This document shows, piece by piece, positions 44,379 through 52,423 of a DNA stretch of 64,000 nucleotides. Location: the NCBI RefSeq assembly GCF_001305595.1, contig NZ_CP012407.1, forward strand, positions 62,001 through 126,000. The letters are read 5' to 3'. This stretch comes from Azospirillum thiophilum. Its GTDB lineage: Bacteria; Pseudomonadota; Alphaproteobacteria; Azospirillales; Azospirillaceae. Each line of letters starts with the position of its first letter. Position 1 is the stretch's first letter. The translations under genes were made by a program, and so were the position numbers. The notes under the pieces were generated by a model. The model searched no databases. It saw only the letters and a list, made by a program, of their open reading frames with translations, and had not been told where the DNA came from.

Positions 44379-46733
44379 ATGGACACCTCCGCCTTACCGC
44401 TCCGGATCGCCTTCGGCAGCAAAGCCGAAACCCTGGAGCGCCTCGCGCCGCATTTGAGGACTGCGCACGTCCTTGATCTGGTTCGCTTCCGGGCCGTCGA
44501 TTGGAACGCGGGCGGCATGGAGGCGATCCTCGACCGGATCGCCACCACGCCGTGGGGCAGGCAGGGGCCTCTGATCGTCCGGTCCTCCGCCGCGGCGGAG
44601 GACCGGGAGGGGCAATCCCTGGCCGGGCATTTCGTGTCGATCGGAAACGTCGATCCGGCCGGGCTGCCGGCCGCCGTCGCCGAGGTGGCGGCCTCCTTCG
44701 GGGACGAGCCGGTACCGGCCGATCAGATCTTCGTCCAGCCCATGCTGACGGCGGCCATGAGCGGCGTCGCCTTCACCCGGGATCCCAACACCGGCGCCCC
44801 CTACCTGATCGTCAATTACGAGGAGGGCGGCGACACCGCCGCGGTCACCGGCGGCCACGCCGCCGAATTGAAGACCTTCGTCTACTGGAAGGGCGCCACG
44901 GTGCCGTGCCCGTCCCCCCTCGACCGGGTGGTGGCGCTCGCCGGCGAACTGGAAGGGCTGCTCGGAGGGGAAAGTCTCGACATCGAGTTCGCCTTCTCGC
45001 CGACAGGCGAGCTGTACCTGTTCCAGGTGCGGCCGCTGTCCGCCGCCTGCGGAACGGCCGTCGGCACCGACGAGCACCGGCCGCTGCTGGAAGCCATCGC
45101 CCAGAAGATCGCCCAGGCCAATCGGCCGCACCCCTACCTGCGCGGCCGCCGTACCCTGTACGGCGTCATGCCCGACTGGAACCCGGCCGAAATCATCGGC
45201 ATCCGGCCGCGGCCGCTGGCGCTGTCGCTGTACCGGCAGCTGGTGACCGACAGCGTCTGGGCCTACCAGCGCCACAATTACGGCTACCGGAACCTGCGCA
45301 GCTTTCCGCTGATGCGGTCCTTCCATGGGCTGCCGTACATCGACGTCCGCCTCAGCTTCAATTCCTTCATTCCGGGCGATGTGCCTGACACGCTCGCCGA
45401 CCGTCTGGTGGACTGCTACATCGACCAGCTCGCGGCGGCACCGGTGCTCCACGACAAGGTCGAGTTCGAGATCGTCTTTTCCTGCTACACCTTCGACCTC
45501 GACACCCGTCTGCAACGTCTGCGCGGCTTCGGCTTCTCGGAGCGCGATCTCGAGGAATTGACCCAGAGCCTGCGCCGGCTGACCAACCGGGTCATTCACC
45601 GTGAAACCGGCTTGTGGCGCAACGACAGCAAGAAGATCGGGATACTGGAGGAGCGGCAGCGGACCATCCGCACCACCGACATGGACATCGTCAGCCGCAT
45701 CTATTGGCTGATGGAGGATTGCAAGCGCTACGGCACCCTGCCTTTCGCCGGTTTGGCCCGCGCCGGCTTCATCGCCGTCCAGATGCTGAAATCGCTGGTG
45801 GCGGTCGGCGCGATCGAGCCGCAGCAGTACGACGCCTTCATGACCAGCCTGGAGACCGTCAGCGGCCGTATGACGCGCGACCTGCGCGCCCTGTCCCGGT
45901 CGGAATTCCTGGAGAAATACGGGCACCTGCGCCCCGGGACCTACGATATCCTGTCGCCACGCTACGACGAGGATCCGGAACGCTACCTCGGTGCCGAGCA
46001 CGGGGCCGGTCCGCACGACGAGGGCGCGGCGCCGACTTTCGCCTTGTCACTGCCCCAGATGCGCCGGATCGACGCCCTCCTGAACCAGCACTCCCTGGAA
46101 ATGGACGTGGTCAGCCTGTTCGACTTCTGCCAGGCCGGCATCCAGGGCCGCGAGCATTCGAAATTCGTCTTCACCCGTTCGCTGAGCGAGGTGCTGTCGC
46201 TGCTGACCCGCCTGGGCGAACGCTATGGACTGTCGCCGGACGACATGTCCTACTTCGATGCCTCTCTTATCGACGATCTCTACGCGTCCAGTTGCGACAT
46301 CGAGGCGACGCTGCGCCACAGCATCAGCCAGGGCCGCGCCCGCTATGCGGAAACCCAACGCATCGTGCTGCCGCCGCTGATCAGCCAGCCCGAGGAGGTC
46401 TGGGCTTTCCACATTCCTCCCACCGAACCCAACTTCATCACCCAGCGGACGGTGGAGGGGCCCGTGCGGTCCCACAAGGCGCCGGCATCGGAGCTGAAGG
46501 GGGCGGTGGTGGTGATCCCCAGCGCCGATCCGGGCTTCGACTGGATCTTCTCCCACGGTATCGGCGGCTTCATCACCGCCTATGGCGGGGTCAATTCCCA
46601 CATGGCCATCCGCGCCGGCGAACTGAACCTTCCTGCGGTGATCGGGGCCGGGGAAACGCTGTTCAACCAGTGGAAGGACAACCGCCGCCTGCGCATCGAC
46701 TGCGCGTCCCGCCGGGTGGATGTCCTGCAATGA
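44379..46733 (+). CDS. PEP-synthase-like kinase, probable L-glutamine kinase (Cj1418-like)
   Basis: The 784-residue protein starts at ATG 44379 with GGTGAG upstream; GTG 44367 overlapping the previous stop is the alternative. Residues about 65-230 are a PEP/pyruvate-binding-type ATP-grasp domain (GPLIVRSSAAAEDREGQSLA, MSGVAFTRDPNTGAPY). The centre is a long helical region. The last 90 residues are the phosphohistidine swivel domain with His741 in GGVNSHMAIRAGELNLPAVIG. The PEP-binding third domain of true PEP synthase is absent. In C. jejuni, Cj1418 of this architecture phosphorylates the amide nitrogen of glutamine, the first step of capsule phosphoramidate synthesis. Linkage to the three other pathway homologues supports the same role. 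Confidence 0.85.
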   Translation: MDTSALPLRIAFGSKAETLERLAPHLRTAHVLDLVRFRAVDWNAGGMEAILDRIATTPWGRQGPLIVRSSAAAEDREGQSLAGHFVSIGNVDPAGLPAAVAEVAASFGDEPVPADQIFVQPMLTAAMSGVAFTRDPNTGAPYLIVNYEEGGDTAAVTGGHAAELKTFVYWKGATVPCPSPLDRVVALAGELEGLLGGESLDIEFAFSPTGELYLFQVRPLSAACGTAVGTDEHRPLLEAIAQKIAQANRPHPYLRGRRTLYGVMPDWNPAEIIGIRPRPLALSLYRQLVTDSVWAYQRHNYGYRNLRSFPLMRSFHGLPYIDVRLSFNSFIPGDVPDTLADRLVDCYIDQLAAAPVLHDKVEFEIVFSCYTFDLDTRLQRLRGFGFSERDLEELTQSLRRLTNRVIHRETGLWRNDSKKIGILEERQRTIRTTDMDIVSRIYWLMEDCKRYGTLPFAGLARAGFIAVQMLKSLVAVGAIEPQQYDAFMTSLETVSGRMTRDLRALSRSEFLEKYGHLRPGTYDILSPRYDEDPERYLGAEHGAGPHDEGAAPTFALSLPQMRRIDALLNQHSLEMDVVSLFDFCQAGIQGREHSKFVFTRSLSEVLSLLTRLGERYGLSPDDMSYFDASLIDDLYASSCDIEATLRHSISQGRARYAETQRIVLPPLISQPEEVWAFHIPPTEPNFITQRTVEGPVRSHKAPASELKGAVVVIPSADPGFDWIFSHGIGGFITAYGGVNSHMAIRAGELNLPAVIGAGETLFNQWKDNRRLRIDCASRRVDVLQ

Positions 46734-47368
46734 CGACGGTCCGGCCCGTGGCCGCGCGCCTGATCGCCGTCAGTCAGCGGGTGGACGTGATCGCCGGCCG
46801 CAATGAGCGGCGCGACTCCCTGGATCAGCGGTGGACCGGCTTCCTGGACGCCTGCGGCCTGCTGCCCGTGGCGATGCCCAACACGGCGTCGCCCGCTCTC
46901 GCGGCGGCCTGGCTGGAGGCGGTGGCTCCCGCCGGCATCCTGCTGACCGGCGGCAACGATCTGGCGGCCTATGGCGGCGACGCCCCCGAACGCGACGCCG
47001 TGGAAGTCCTGCTGATCGAGCACGCGGTCACCCGGCGCGTCCCGCTGATGGCCGTCTGCCGGGGCCTGCAGATGCTGATGCACCATTTCGGCGCCGGGCT
47101 GGAACGGGTGACGGGCCATGCCGGCACCGATCATCCGGTCGTCCTGGACGACGGCGCGACGGACACCGTGAATTCCTATCACAATTGGAGCTTCACGAGC
47201 GTTCCGCCCGGTTTCACCGCCTGGGCGACCGCGCCCGACGGCGTGGTCGAGGCGGTCCGCCACGACACGTTGCCGCTGTTCGGCATGCTCTGGCATCCCG
47301 AACGCAATGCCCCCTACCGCGCCGTGGACCTCGATCTGGTCCGTCGTCATTTCGGAGGTGATCGGTAA
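46730..47368 (+). CDS. Class I glutamine-amidotransferase-type hydrolase (Cj1417-like)
   Basis: The 212-residue protein has an ATGA overlap with the upstream gene. The peptidase C26/GATase fold is shown by LLTGGNDLAAYGG, the nucleophile Cys110 in MAVCRGLQML and the His189/Glu191 pair in LWHPER. No synthetase domain is attached, so it acts as a free hydrolase of the gamma-glutamyl type. In C. jejuni, Cj1417 removes glutamate from CDP-L-glutamine to release cytidine diphosphoramidate. Its translational coupling to the glutamine-kinase-like gene fits that step. A gamma-glutamyl-GABA hydrolase (PuuD-like) is the sequence-only alternative. Confidence 0.85.
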   Translation: MTTVRPVAARLIAVSQRVDVIAGRNERRDSLDQRWTGFLDACGLLPVAMPNTASPALAAAWLEAVAPAGILLTGGNDLAAYGGDAPERDAVEVLLIEHAVTRRVPLMAVCRGLQMLMHHFGAGLERVTGHAGTDHPVVLDDGATDTVNSYHNWSFTSVPPGFTAWATAPDGVVEAVRHDTLPLFGMLWHPERNAPYRAVDLDLVRRHFGGDR

Positions 47369-47420
47369 CGGGGGCTTGCTGCACCGTCCACGGGTCCGCC
47401 GCATCCGCGCCTTCCCGCTT

Positions 47421-47449
47421 TCCCTGAATTTGGTTTTCCCTGAATTTGG
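47421..47449 (+). repeat. 13-bp direct repeat at the cytidylyltransferase ribosome-binding site
   Basis: TCCCTGAATTTGG occurs at 47421-47433 and again at 47437-47449. The second copy supplies the TGGAG Shine-Dalgarno for the GTG start at 47459. Confidence 0.7.
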
Positions 47450-47458
47450 AGTGCTTCC

Positions 47459-48205
47459 GTGAAAGCGATCATCCTTGCCGCCGGGCGTGGCAGCCGCATG
47501 AAGGCCATGACCGAGGACCGGCCGAAGTGTCTGGTCGAAATCGCCGGGCGCAGCCTGCTGGACTGTCAGCGTGCCGCCCTGACCGGTGCCGGCGCCGGCC
47601 CGTTGGCCGTGGTGCGTGGCTACCGCGGCGAGGCGTTCGAGGGACGCGGGCTGACCCTGTTCGACAATCCCCGCTGGGCCGAAACCAACATGGTCATGTC
47701 GCTGGTCCAGGCAGCCCCGTGGCTGAGCGCCGAACCGTGCCTCGTCAGCTACGCCGATATCTTCTACCCGGCGGAGACGGTGTGCCGGCTGATGGCGGCC
47801 GAAGGCGACATCGTTATCAGCTACGATCCCGACTGGCTGGCCCTGTGGCAGTCGCGCTTCGCCGATCCGCTGGCCGACGCCGAGAGCTTCCTGCTCGACG
47901 CGACCGGCCGGGTCGTCGACATCGGCCGCAAGGTCCAGAGCCTCGACGAGATCCAGGGCCAGTACATGGGCTTGCTGAAATTCACCCCCGCCGGCTGGGC
48001 CCAGGTCACCGGCTATCTCGACGGGCTGGAACCGGCGGCGCGCGACAAGCTGGACATGACCGGCCTGCTGTCGCGGCTGATCGCCGCCGGCGTGGCCATC
48101 CGGGCGGTGCCGAGCGCCCCCGGCTGGGGCGAGGTCGATTCCGAAAGCGATCTCGACCATTACATCGCAGAGGTGGCTGCCGGGCGCGTCGCGCTGCCGG
48201 TGTGA
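47459..48205 (+). CDS. Nucleotidyltransferase, probable CTP:phosphoglutamine cytidylyltransferase (Cj1416-like)
   Basis: The 248-residue protein starts at GTG 47459 with TGGAG seven bases upstream. The GT-A-like nucleotidyltransferase signature is ILAAGRGSRMKAMTEDRPKC at residues 5-24 (glycine-rich loop and the Pro-Lys pair). DNPRWAETNMVMSL and the metal-binding SYADIFYP near residue 100 follow. This subfamily resembles choline-phosphate and sugar-phosphate cytidylyltransferases. In C. jejuni, Cj1416 joins CTP and L-glutamine phosphate to CDP-L-glutamine. Presence directly after the glutamine-kinase-like and hydrolase genes makes the same role likely. It lies 90 bp behind the hydrolase gene. 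Confidence 0.85.
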   Translation: MKAIILAAGRGSRMKAMTEDRPKCLVEIAGRSLLDCQRAALTGAGAGPLAVVRGYRGEAFEGRGLTLFDNPRWAETNMVMSLVQAAPWLSAEPCLVSYADIFYPAETVCRLMAAEGDIVISYDPDWLALWQSRFADPLADAESFLLDATGRVVDIGRKVQSLDEIQGQYMGLLKFTPAGWAQVTGYLDGLEPAARDKLDMTGLLSRLIAAGVAIRAVPSAPGWGEVDSESDLDHYIAEVAAGRVALPV

Positions 48206-48272
48206 GGCCGCTGCACCGGAGCACTCCGCCCGCCCCGCTCCAGAATCCCCCGACTTGAGGAACAAGACGGTT

Positions 48273-49337
48273 ATGAGCCGGCGTTTCATCGACCATGGAG
48301 ACGGCACCATCACCGATGCCGATACCGGCCTGATGTGGCGCGCCGATGGCGGCACGCCCGATCTGCCGGGCGTGCCGGGCGGGCGGAAGCCATGGTCCGG
48401 TCCCCTCGCCGCGCCGCCCGCCGAGTTGCCGACGCTGCGCACCGGCTGCTTCGGGCCGCTGCCCGATCTGGACCTCTCCGGCCGGCCGGTCGGCTATGCG
48501 GTGTTCGACTATATCGACGGGCTGAACGCCGCGGCCTTCGCCGGTTACGCGGACTGGCGCCTGCCCAACGTCAACGAGCTGGCCAGCCTGGTGAACGAGG
48601 CGGTGCCGCATAGCCATTTCTGGCTGATGGAGAACGGCTTCCGCAACCTCGAAACCCACTGCAACTTCTGGAGTTCGACCACCTGCCACGGTCATCCCGA
48701 CCAGGCGTGGCACGTCCATTTCACCAACAGCGGCAACGTCCACACCAGCTACAAGGCGTGGTGCGCCCATCATGTGCTGCCGGTGCGTGGCCGGAACAGC
48801 GGCCCGAGCCGCATCCTGCAGACCGGACAGACCCTGTGCTACAGCGCCGATCTGGTGCCGCAGCCCCTGCCGGACGGCAGCGGGCGCGGCCAGGATGGCG
48901 ACCTGCGCCTTGGCACGCCCTGGCCGGCGGACCGCTTCGAGGTGCGCGACGGAGGCTCGGCCGGCCGGGTGGTGGTCGACCGCCTCATGGGGCTGGCCTG
49001 GGCGTCGCCGCTGAATCTGGCCATGCCCAGGGACGCCGCCGTGGAGATGGTGCCGCGATGCTATGCCGGGTATTGCGGGCTGGACGGCTGGCGCCTGCCG
49101 GAGCGGGAGGAACTGCGCTCGCTCACCGACTATGGCTGTTCCAACCTGCTGGACCTGATGCATCGGGCCGGTTTCGAGGATGTGCGGAACGTCGATTACT
49201 GGGTTGGAACGCCCTACGCCAACGTTCCCGACAGCTACGCATGGTCGTTCGGTTTGGCCTGGGGACTCTACGCGCGCGAGCGGGCCGGGTTCCGGGCGGG
49301 GGTGTGGCCGGTCTGCCCTTTCCCGCTGCCGGTGTAG
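48273..49337 (+). CDS. DUF1566 (Lcl C-terminal-type) protein with two domains
   Basis: The start is ATG 48273 after GAGGAA, giving 354 residues. Two related DUF1566 units are visible. The first (about 1-180) has FIDHGDGTITDADTGLMWR, YADWRLPNVNELASLVN and FWSSTTCHGHPDQAWHVHF. The second (about 210-354) has VVVDRLMGLAWASPLN, LDGWRLPEREELRSLTDYG and YWVGTPYANVPDSYAWSFG. DUF1566 occurs in extracellular and surface proteins including the Legionella collagen-like protein and is thought to bind glycans, but its function is not settled. No signal peptide is visible, so export would need another route. It is in line with the modification operon. Confidence 0.8.
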   Translation: MSRRFIDHGDGTITDADTGLMWRADGGTPDLPGVPGGRKPWSGPLAAPPAELPTLRTGCFGPLPDLDLSGRPVGYAVFDYIDGLNAAAFAGYADWRLPNVNELASLVNEAVPHSHFWLMENGFRNLETHCNFWSSTTCHGHPDQAWHVHFTNSGNVHTSYKAWCAHHVLPVRGRNSGPSRILQTGQTLCYSADLVPQPLPDGSGRGQDGDLRLGTPWPADRFEVRDGGSAGRVVVDRLMGLAWASPLNLAMPRDAAVEMVPRCYAGYCGLDGWRLPEREELRSLTDYGCSNLLDLMHRAGFEDVRNVDYWVGTPYANVPDSYAWSFGLAWGLYARERAGFRAGVWPVCPFPLPV

Positions 49338-50497
49338 GAGAAGGCGCTGCCTGCACCGGCGCCGCTGCGCCGTCCCTGGCCATCCTGACCTCCCCGCCCT
49401 TTGCCTGCGGAGTGGCCTGGCTGGTCAACATGCTGCTGGAACTGGGCATCCGCACCACGCATTGGGGTACGGCCAAGGGCACGGGCGGCGGCAGCCCCTG
49501 GCGGGAATGCGGCGACGGCTGGACGCTGGATGAGCCGGCGCTGAGCCTGCTCAAATGGCACCTGCCCATCCTGCACCAGGACGAGCCGCTGCGCTTCCGC
49601 GACGGCCTGGAGGTGGTGTGGGAGCACCGTCTCGATCTTGCCCGCAGGCCGGGCGAGGCCGTCATCCTCTACCTGCGCGATCCGCGCGATGCCATCCATT
49701 CGCTGTACCGGCGCAACTACGCCCACGCCCTCGGCTACCACGCCTATCTCGACCGCCTGGACGTCTGGCCCGACCATTTCCCGAACCTGTTCTTTTTGCC
49801 GCCGCCCGAGACCTATCTGCTGTTCACCCTGTTCTGGCTGACCGTCGGCGAGACGGTGCCGCTGCTGACCGTCACCTTCGAAGGCATGCGTGCCGATCCG
49901 GTCGGGACGGTGCGCCGCGTGCTCGCCCACCTGGGGCAGGCGCGGCCGGATGACGGGATCGTCCGCGCGCTGGAACGCTCCAGCTTCCATGCGGCACGCC
50001 AGGCCATGCTGCGCACCAGCGCCGAGCAGGGAACGGAGCGCCTGACCGCCGCCAAGGGTGAAGTCGGCGAATGGCGGACCACCCATGACGACGCGGCCCT
50101 CGCCCGCTTCGCCCGGCCGCTCGCCCGGTTCGAAGCGCTGCTGGCCGACCTGCCGGCCGCCGAGGCAACGTGGCAGGCCGAGGCCATTCCACGCGATCCT
50201 TTCGGTTGGCTGGAGGCGGGCGCTCCAGCCAATCTGGCCGCGGTTCTGGACGCGGTGGCCGGCAGGCCGGCGACGCAGCTCTCCGCCCACGCCGCGGTGG
50301 CGGCCGGCTGGTTTACCGCCCAGGCAGCCGGAGGACCGGACTTCACACCGCCGCTGCCGCGGCGCCTGTTCCTGCGCTTCTACGCCTTTCTTCTTGAAGG
50401 ACTGGACTCCGCCCCCATCGACACCTTGCTCCGTTCCCGCCACATCGACCGCATCCACGGACTTTGCCGGGAGATGGTGGGAGCGATGCCGGAGTGA
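49304..50497 (+). CDS. Sulfotransferase-family protein
   Basis: The protein is read from GTG 49304 (397 residues), overlapping the DUF1566 gene by 34 bp; the true start is uncertain because no ATG lies near the conserved N-terminus. Sulfotransferase signs are the phosphosulfate loop region LTSPPFACGVAWLVNMLLEL at about 30-50 and the 3'-phosphate-binding VILYLRDPRDAIHSLYRRNY at about 119-138. A helical C-terminal extension of about 200 residues has no family I recognise. In a locus that appears to make a phosphoramidate donor chemically analogous to PAPS, it could transfer either sulfate or phosphoramidate to the glycan. No ATP sulfurylase gene is in the window. Confidence 0.75.
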   Translation: MAGLPFPAAGVGEGAACTGAAAPSLAILTSPPFACGVAWLVNMLLELGIRTTHWGTAKGTGGGSPWRECGDGWTLDEPALSLLKWHLPILHQDEPLRFRDGLEVVWEHRLDLARRPGEAVILYLRDPRDAIHSLYRRNYAHALGYHAYLDRLDVWPDHFPNLFFLPPPETYLLFTLFWLTVGETVPLLTVTFEGMRADPVGTVRRVLAHLGQARPDDGIVRALERSSFHAARQAMLRTSAEQGTERLTAAKGEVGEWRTTHDDAALARFARPLARFEALLADLPAAEATWQAEAIPRDPFGWLEAGAPANLAAVLDAVAGRPATQLSAHAAVAAGWFTAQAAGGPDFTPPLPRRLFLRFYAFLLEGLDSAPIDTLLRSRHIDRIHGLCREMVGAMPE

Positions 50498-50575
50498 CCG
50501 CTTCCGCCGGCCACCGAGCGAACGCCAAAATTAGGAATTATATCTTGATATGCCGGTCAGAAAGCGGATAAGGCT

Positions 50576-50595
50576 CCTATATTGCGCCATATAGG
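50576..50595. promoter_or_regulatory. 20-bp inverted repeat upstream of the tail-fibre-like genes
   Basis: CCTATAT and ATATAGG flank TGCGCC, 17 bases before the ATG at 50613, in an AT-rich leader. It could be an operator or a transcript hairpin. Confidence 0.45.
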
Positions 50596-50612
50596 AAAGG
50601 AAGCGGACCACC

Positions 50613-50945
50613 ATGAAGGGATTGCTCCTCGCCACCGACGACATGGGGCGGTGTCTGGACGTGATCGGCGTGTCGGACAGCCGCCACACCCTGGTGATGG
50701 CCCCAGGCCAGGGCAAGACGCTGCCGGTGCCGGCCGGCGCCACGATGATGCTGGTCAACGCCACGGCCAATGTCTGGGTTCAGTATGACGGGCCGGCGGC
50801 CGTGCCGGTGGTGGACGATCTCGGCGGCGGGGCGCCGGAACTCAATCCGGGGCCGCGTTTCATCAAGGGGATCGCCGCCATCGGCATCAGCGCGGCACAG
50901 GCGTGCGAAGTGGGCGTGACGTTCTATCGGGGAGGCAGCCTGTGA
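50613..50945 (+). CDS. Small phage-structural-like protein
   Basis: The 110-residue protein starts at ATG 50613 after AAGGAAG. It is beta-rich (LVMAPGQGKTLPVPAGATMM, TANVWVQYDG) with a middle Gly/Pro linker. It looks like a small phage or tail-associated beta protein, but I do not recognise a family. It overlaps the next gene by 4 bp (GTGA), so the two are translationally coupled. No integrase or other phage genes are nearby. Confidence 0.6.
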   Translation: MKGLLLATDDMGRCLDVIGVSDSRHTLVMAPGQGKTLPVPAGATMMLVNATANVWVQYDGPAAVPVVDDLGGGAPELNPGPRFIKGIAAIGISAAQACEVGVTFYRGGSL

Positions 50946-51859
50946 CCTCACGCTACAGTTTCGCGCCCGTCGGCGCGTCGACCGGGCGGCCGGTCTTCAC
51001 CGGCACGGTGACTCTGCCGGCCGGCACCGCGGCGGCGCCGGGATTGGTCTTCGCCGGCGACGTCGCCACCGGCTTCTACCGCGTCGCGCCCGGAACCGTC
51101 GGCCTGGCGGGAGCCTTGCAGGTCGACAGCCATCCTGTCTGGCACGGCGGGAACGACGGCGCCGGATCAGGGTGCGACGCCGACCTGCTCGACGGACAGC
51201 AGGGCAGCTATTACCAGCCGGCCGCTCCCGCCCTGGGCGCGCTTGCCGGACTGGACACCGCCGTCGGGTTGGTCGAGCAGACCGGCTCCACCCTGTTCGC
51301 CAAGCGCCCGCTCGGCACCGGCTCGGCTGACGCGGTCCCCACCCTGGGCGATGCCGACGCCCGCTATGCCCGGCTGAGCGGAGCGACCTTCGGCGGCGCC
51401 GTACGGAACACCGGACAGCCCGCCTTCCTGGCCTTCCTGTCGTCCCAGCAACTGAACGCAACGGGGGATGGAACGCTCTGCACCATCCTGTGCGATACCG
51501 AGATTTTCGACCAGACCAACGCCCACAACCCGGCGACCGGGATCTTCACCGCACCGGTGACCGGCTGCTACCGGTTCGACTGCACGGTCTGCCTGATCGT
51601 CGGCGCGACGCACACGCGCGCCGAACTGATCCTGGAGACGAGCAACCGCCTGCATTTCCTTAGTCAGATCAATGCGGCGGCGGTGCGGGACGCGACCGGG
51701 AACGCGGTGATCATGGCCGGCTCCCGCCTCGTGGACATGGACGCCGGGGACATCGCTTTCATGCGGGTCAAGGTTTCGAACGGCACCAAAGGCGTATCGG
51801 TGTTCGGCACGACGGCGAGTGCGATCTACACGTCTTTCGCGGGGAGGCTGGAATGCTGA
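50942..51859 (+). CDS. Tail-fibre-like protein with C1q/TNF-like C-terminus
   Basis: The start is GTG 50942 with GGGAGG six bases upstream, giving 305 residues. The first 150 residues are tail-fibre-like: FTGTVTLPAGTAAAPGLVF, FYRVAPGTVG and the characteristic DADLLDGQQGSYY, followed by short repeats. The last 130 (FLAFLSSQQLNATGDG, FTAPVTGCYRFDCTV, GDIAFMRVKVSNGTKGVSVFGTTAS) match the jelly-roll pattern of C1q-like trimeric heads. It would form a trimeric fibre with a ligand-binding tip, either a phage remnant or a cell-surface adhesin. It is part of a three-gene overlapping set. Confidence 0.75.
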   Translation: MTSRYSFAPVGASTGRPVFTGTVTLPAGTAAAPGLVFAGDVATGFYRVAPGTVGLAGALQVDSHPVWHGGNDGAGSGCDADLLDGQQGSYYQPAAPALGALAGLDTAVGLVEQTGSTLFAKRPLGTGSADAVPTLGDADARYARLSGATFGGAVRNTGQPAFLAFLSSQQLNATGDGTLCTILCDTEIFDQTNAHNPATGIFTAPVTGCYRFDCTVCLIVGATHTRAELILETSNRLHFLSQINAAAVRDATGNAVIMAGSRLVDMDAGDIAFMRVKVSNGTKGVSVFGTTASAIYTSFAGRLEC

Positions 51860-52071
51860 GCGATTACCAACGCGCTGTACTGGCCGACATCGTCGTGGAT
51901 CCAGACGCGTGGTTCGCCCATGTGTCTGCAGAGTTCGGGTCGGAGGCTGCTGCAGCCCATCTGGAGGCCAAGGTCGCTCGCGCTGCCCCAGCCTACGAGG
52001 CGGCTCGCGCAGCTCAGGGGTCGGCCTATCAGACCCGAGCCGAACGGGCCGCTCTGGCCGGCGCTCTCTGA
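51853..52071 (+). CDS. Small helical protein, last gene of the tail-fibre-like set
   Basis: The 72-residue protein's ATG lies 4 bases before the stop of the fibre gene (7-bp overlap). It is helical and Ala-rich (AAAAHLEAKVARAAPAYEAA, RAERAALAGAL). In tail-fibre operons a short helical protein often follows as an assembly chaperone, which is a reasonable but unproven role. Its 3' part, from codon 23 on, is included in an exact 252-bp tandem duplication, which creates a second, headless copy downstream. Confidence 0.6.
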   Translation: MLSDYQRAVLADIVVDPDAWFAHVSAEFGSEAAAAHLEAKVARAAPAYEAARAAQGSAYQTRAERAALAGAL

Positions 52072-52423
52072 TAAGAAGGCGGCTCCCAGTGTGTTTGCCT
52101 GCGGGCCGCCTCTCTGATTAACAACAAAGATATCAAACTCAACGTCTTCCCAAATAGACTTTGGGATTTAGATGTGTCTGCAGAGTTCGGGTCGGAGGCT
52201 GCTGCAGCCCATCTGGAGGCCAAGGTCGCTCGCGCTGCCCCAGCCTACGAGGCGGCTCGCGCAGCTCAGGGGTCGGCCTATCAGACCCGAGCCGAACGGG
52301 CCGCTCTGGCCGGCGCTCTCTGATAAGAAGGCGGCTCCCAGTGTGTTTGCCTGCGGGCCGCCTCTCTGATTAACAACAAAGATATCAAACTCAACGTCTT
52401 CCCAAATAGACTTTGGGATTTAG
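51920..52423. repeat. Exact 252-bp tandem duplication
   Basis: Bases 51920-52171 and 52172-52423 are identical copies placed head to tail. The unit contains the 3' two thirds of the 72-codon gene, its double stop and hairpin (AGGCGGC / GCCGCCT), and the spacer up to the stop codon of the convergent sulfotransferase gene. The second copy has no start codon for the small gene and is non-coding. Confidence 0.95.
52077..52116 (+). terminator. Terminator-like hairpin after the 72-codon gene (duplicated at 52329)
   Basis: AGGCGGC (52077-52083) and GCCGCCT (52105-52111) pair across a 21-base loop, followed by CTCTGATT. The T-tract is poor. An identical copy lies 252 bp downstream because of the tandem duplication. 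Confidence 0.45.

Noticed and set aside
44379..46733. Housekeeping phosphoenolpyruvate synthase or pyruvate phosphate dikinase
   Set aside because: The PEP-binding C-terminal barrel is absent and the central helical region is unlike those enzymes; architecture fits the glutamine-kinase type.
50545..50583. Sigma-70 promoter (TTGATA ... TATATT) upstream of the tail-fibre-like genes
   Set aside because: The spacing is about 27 bases, far from the usual 16-18.
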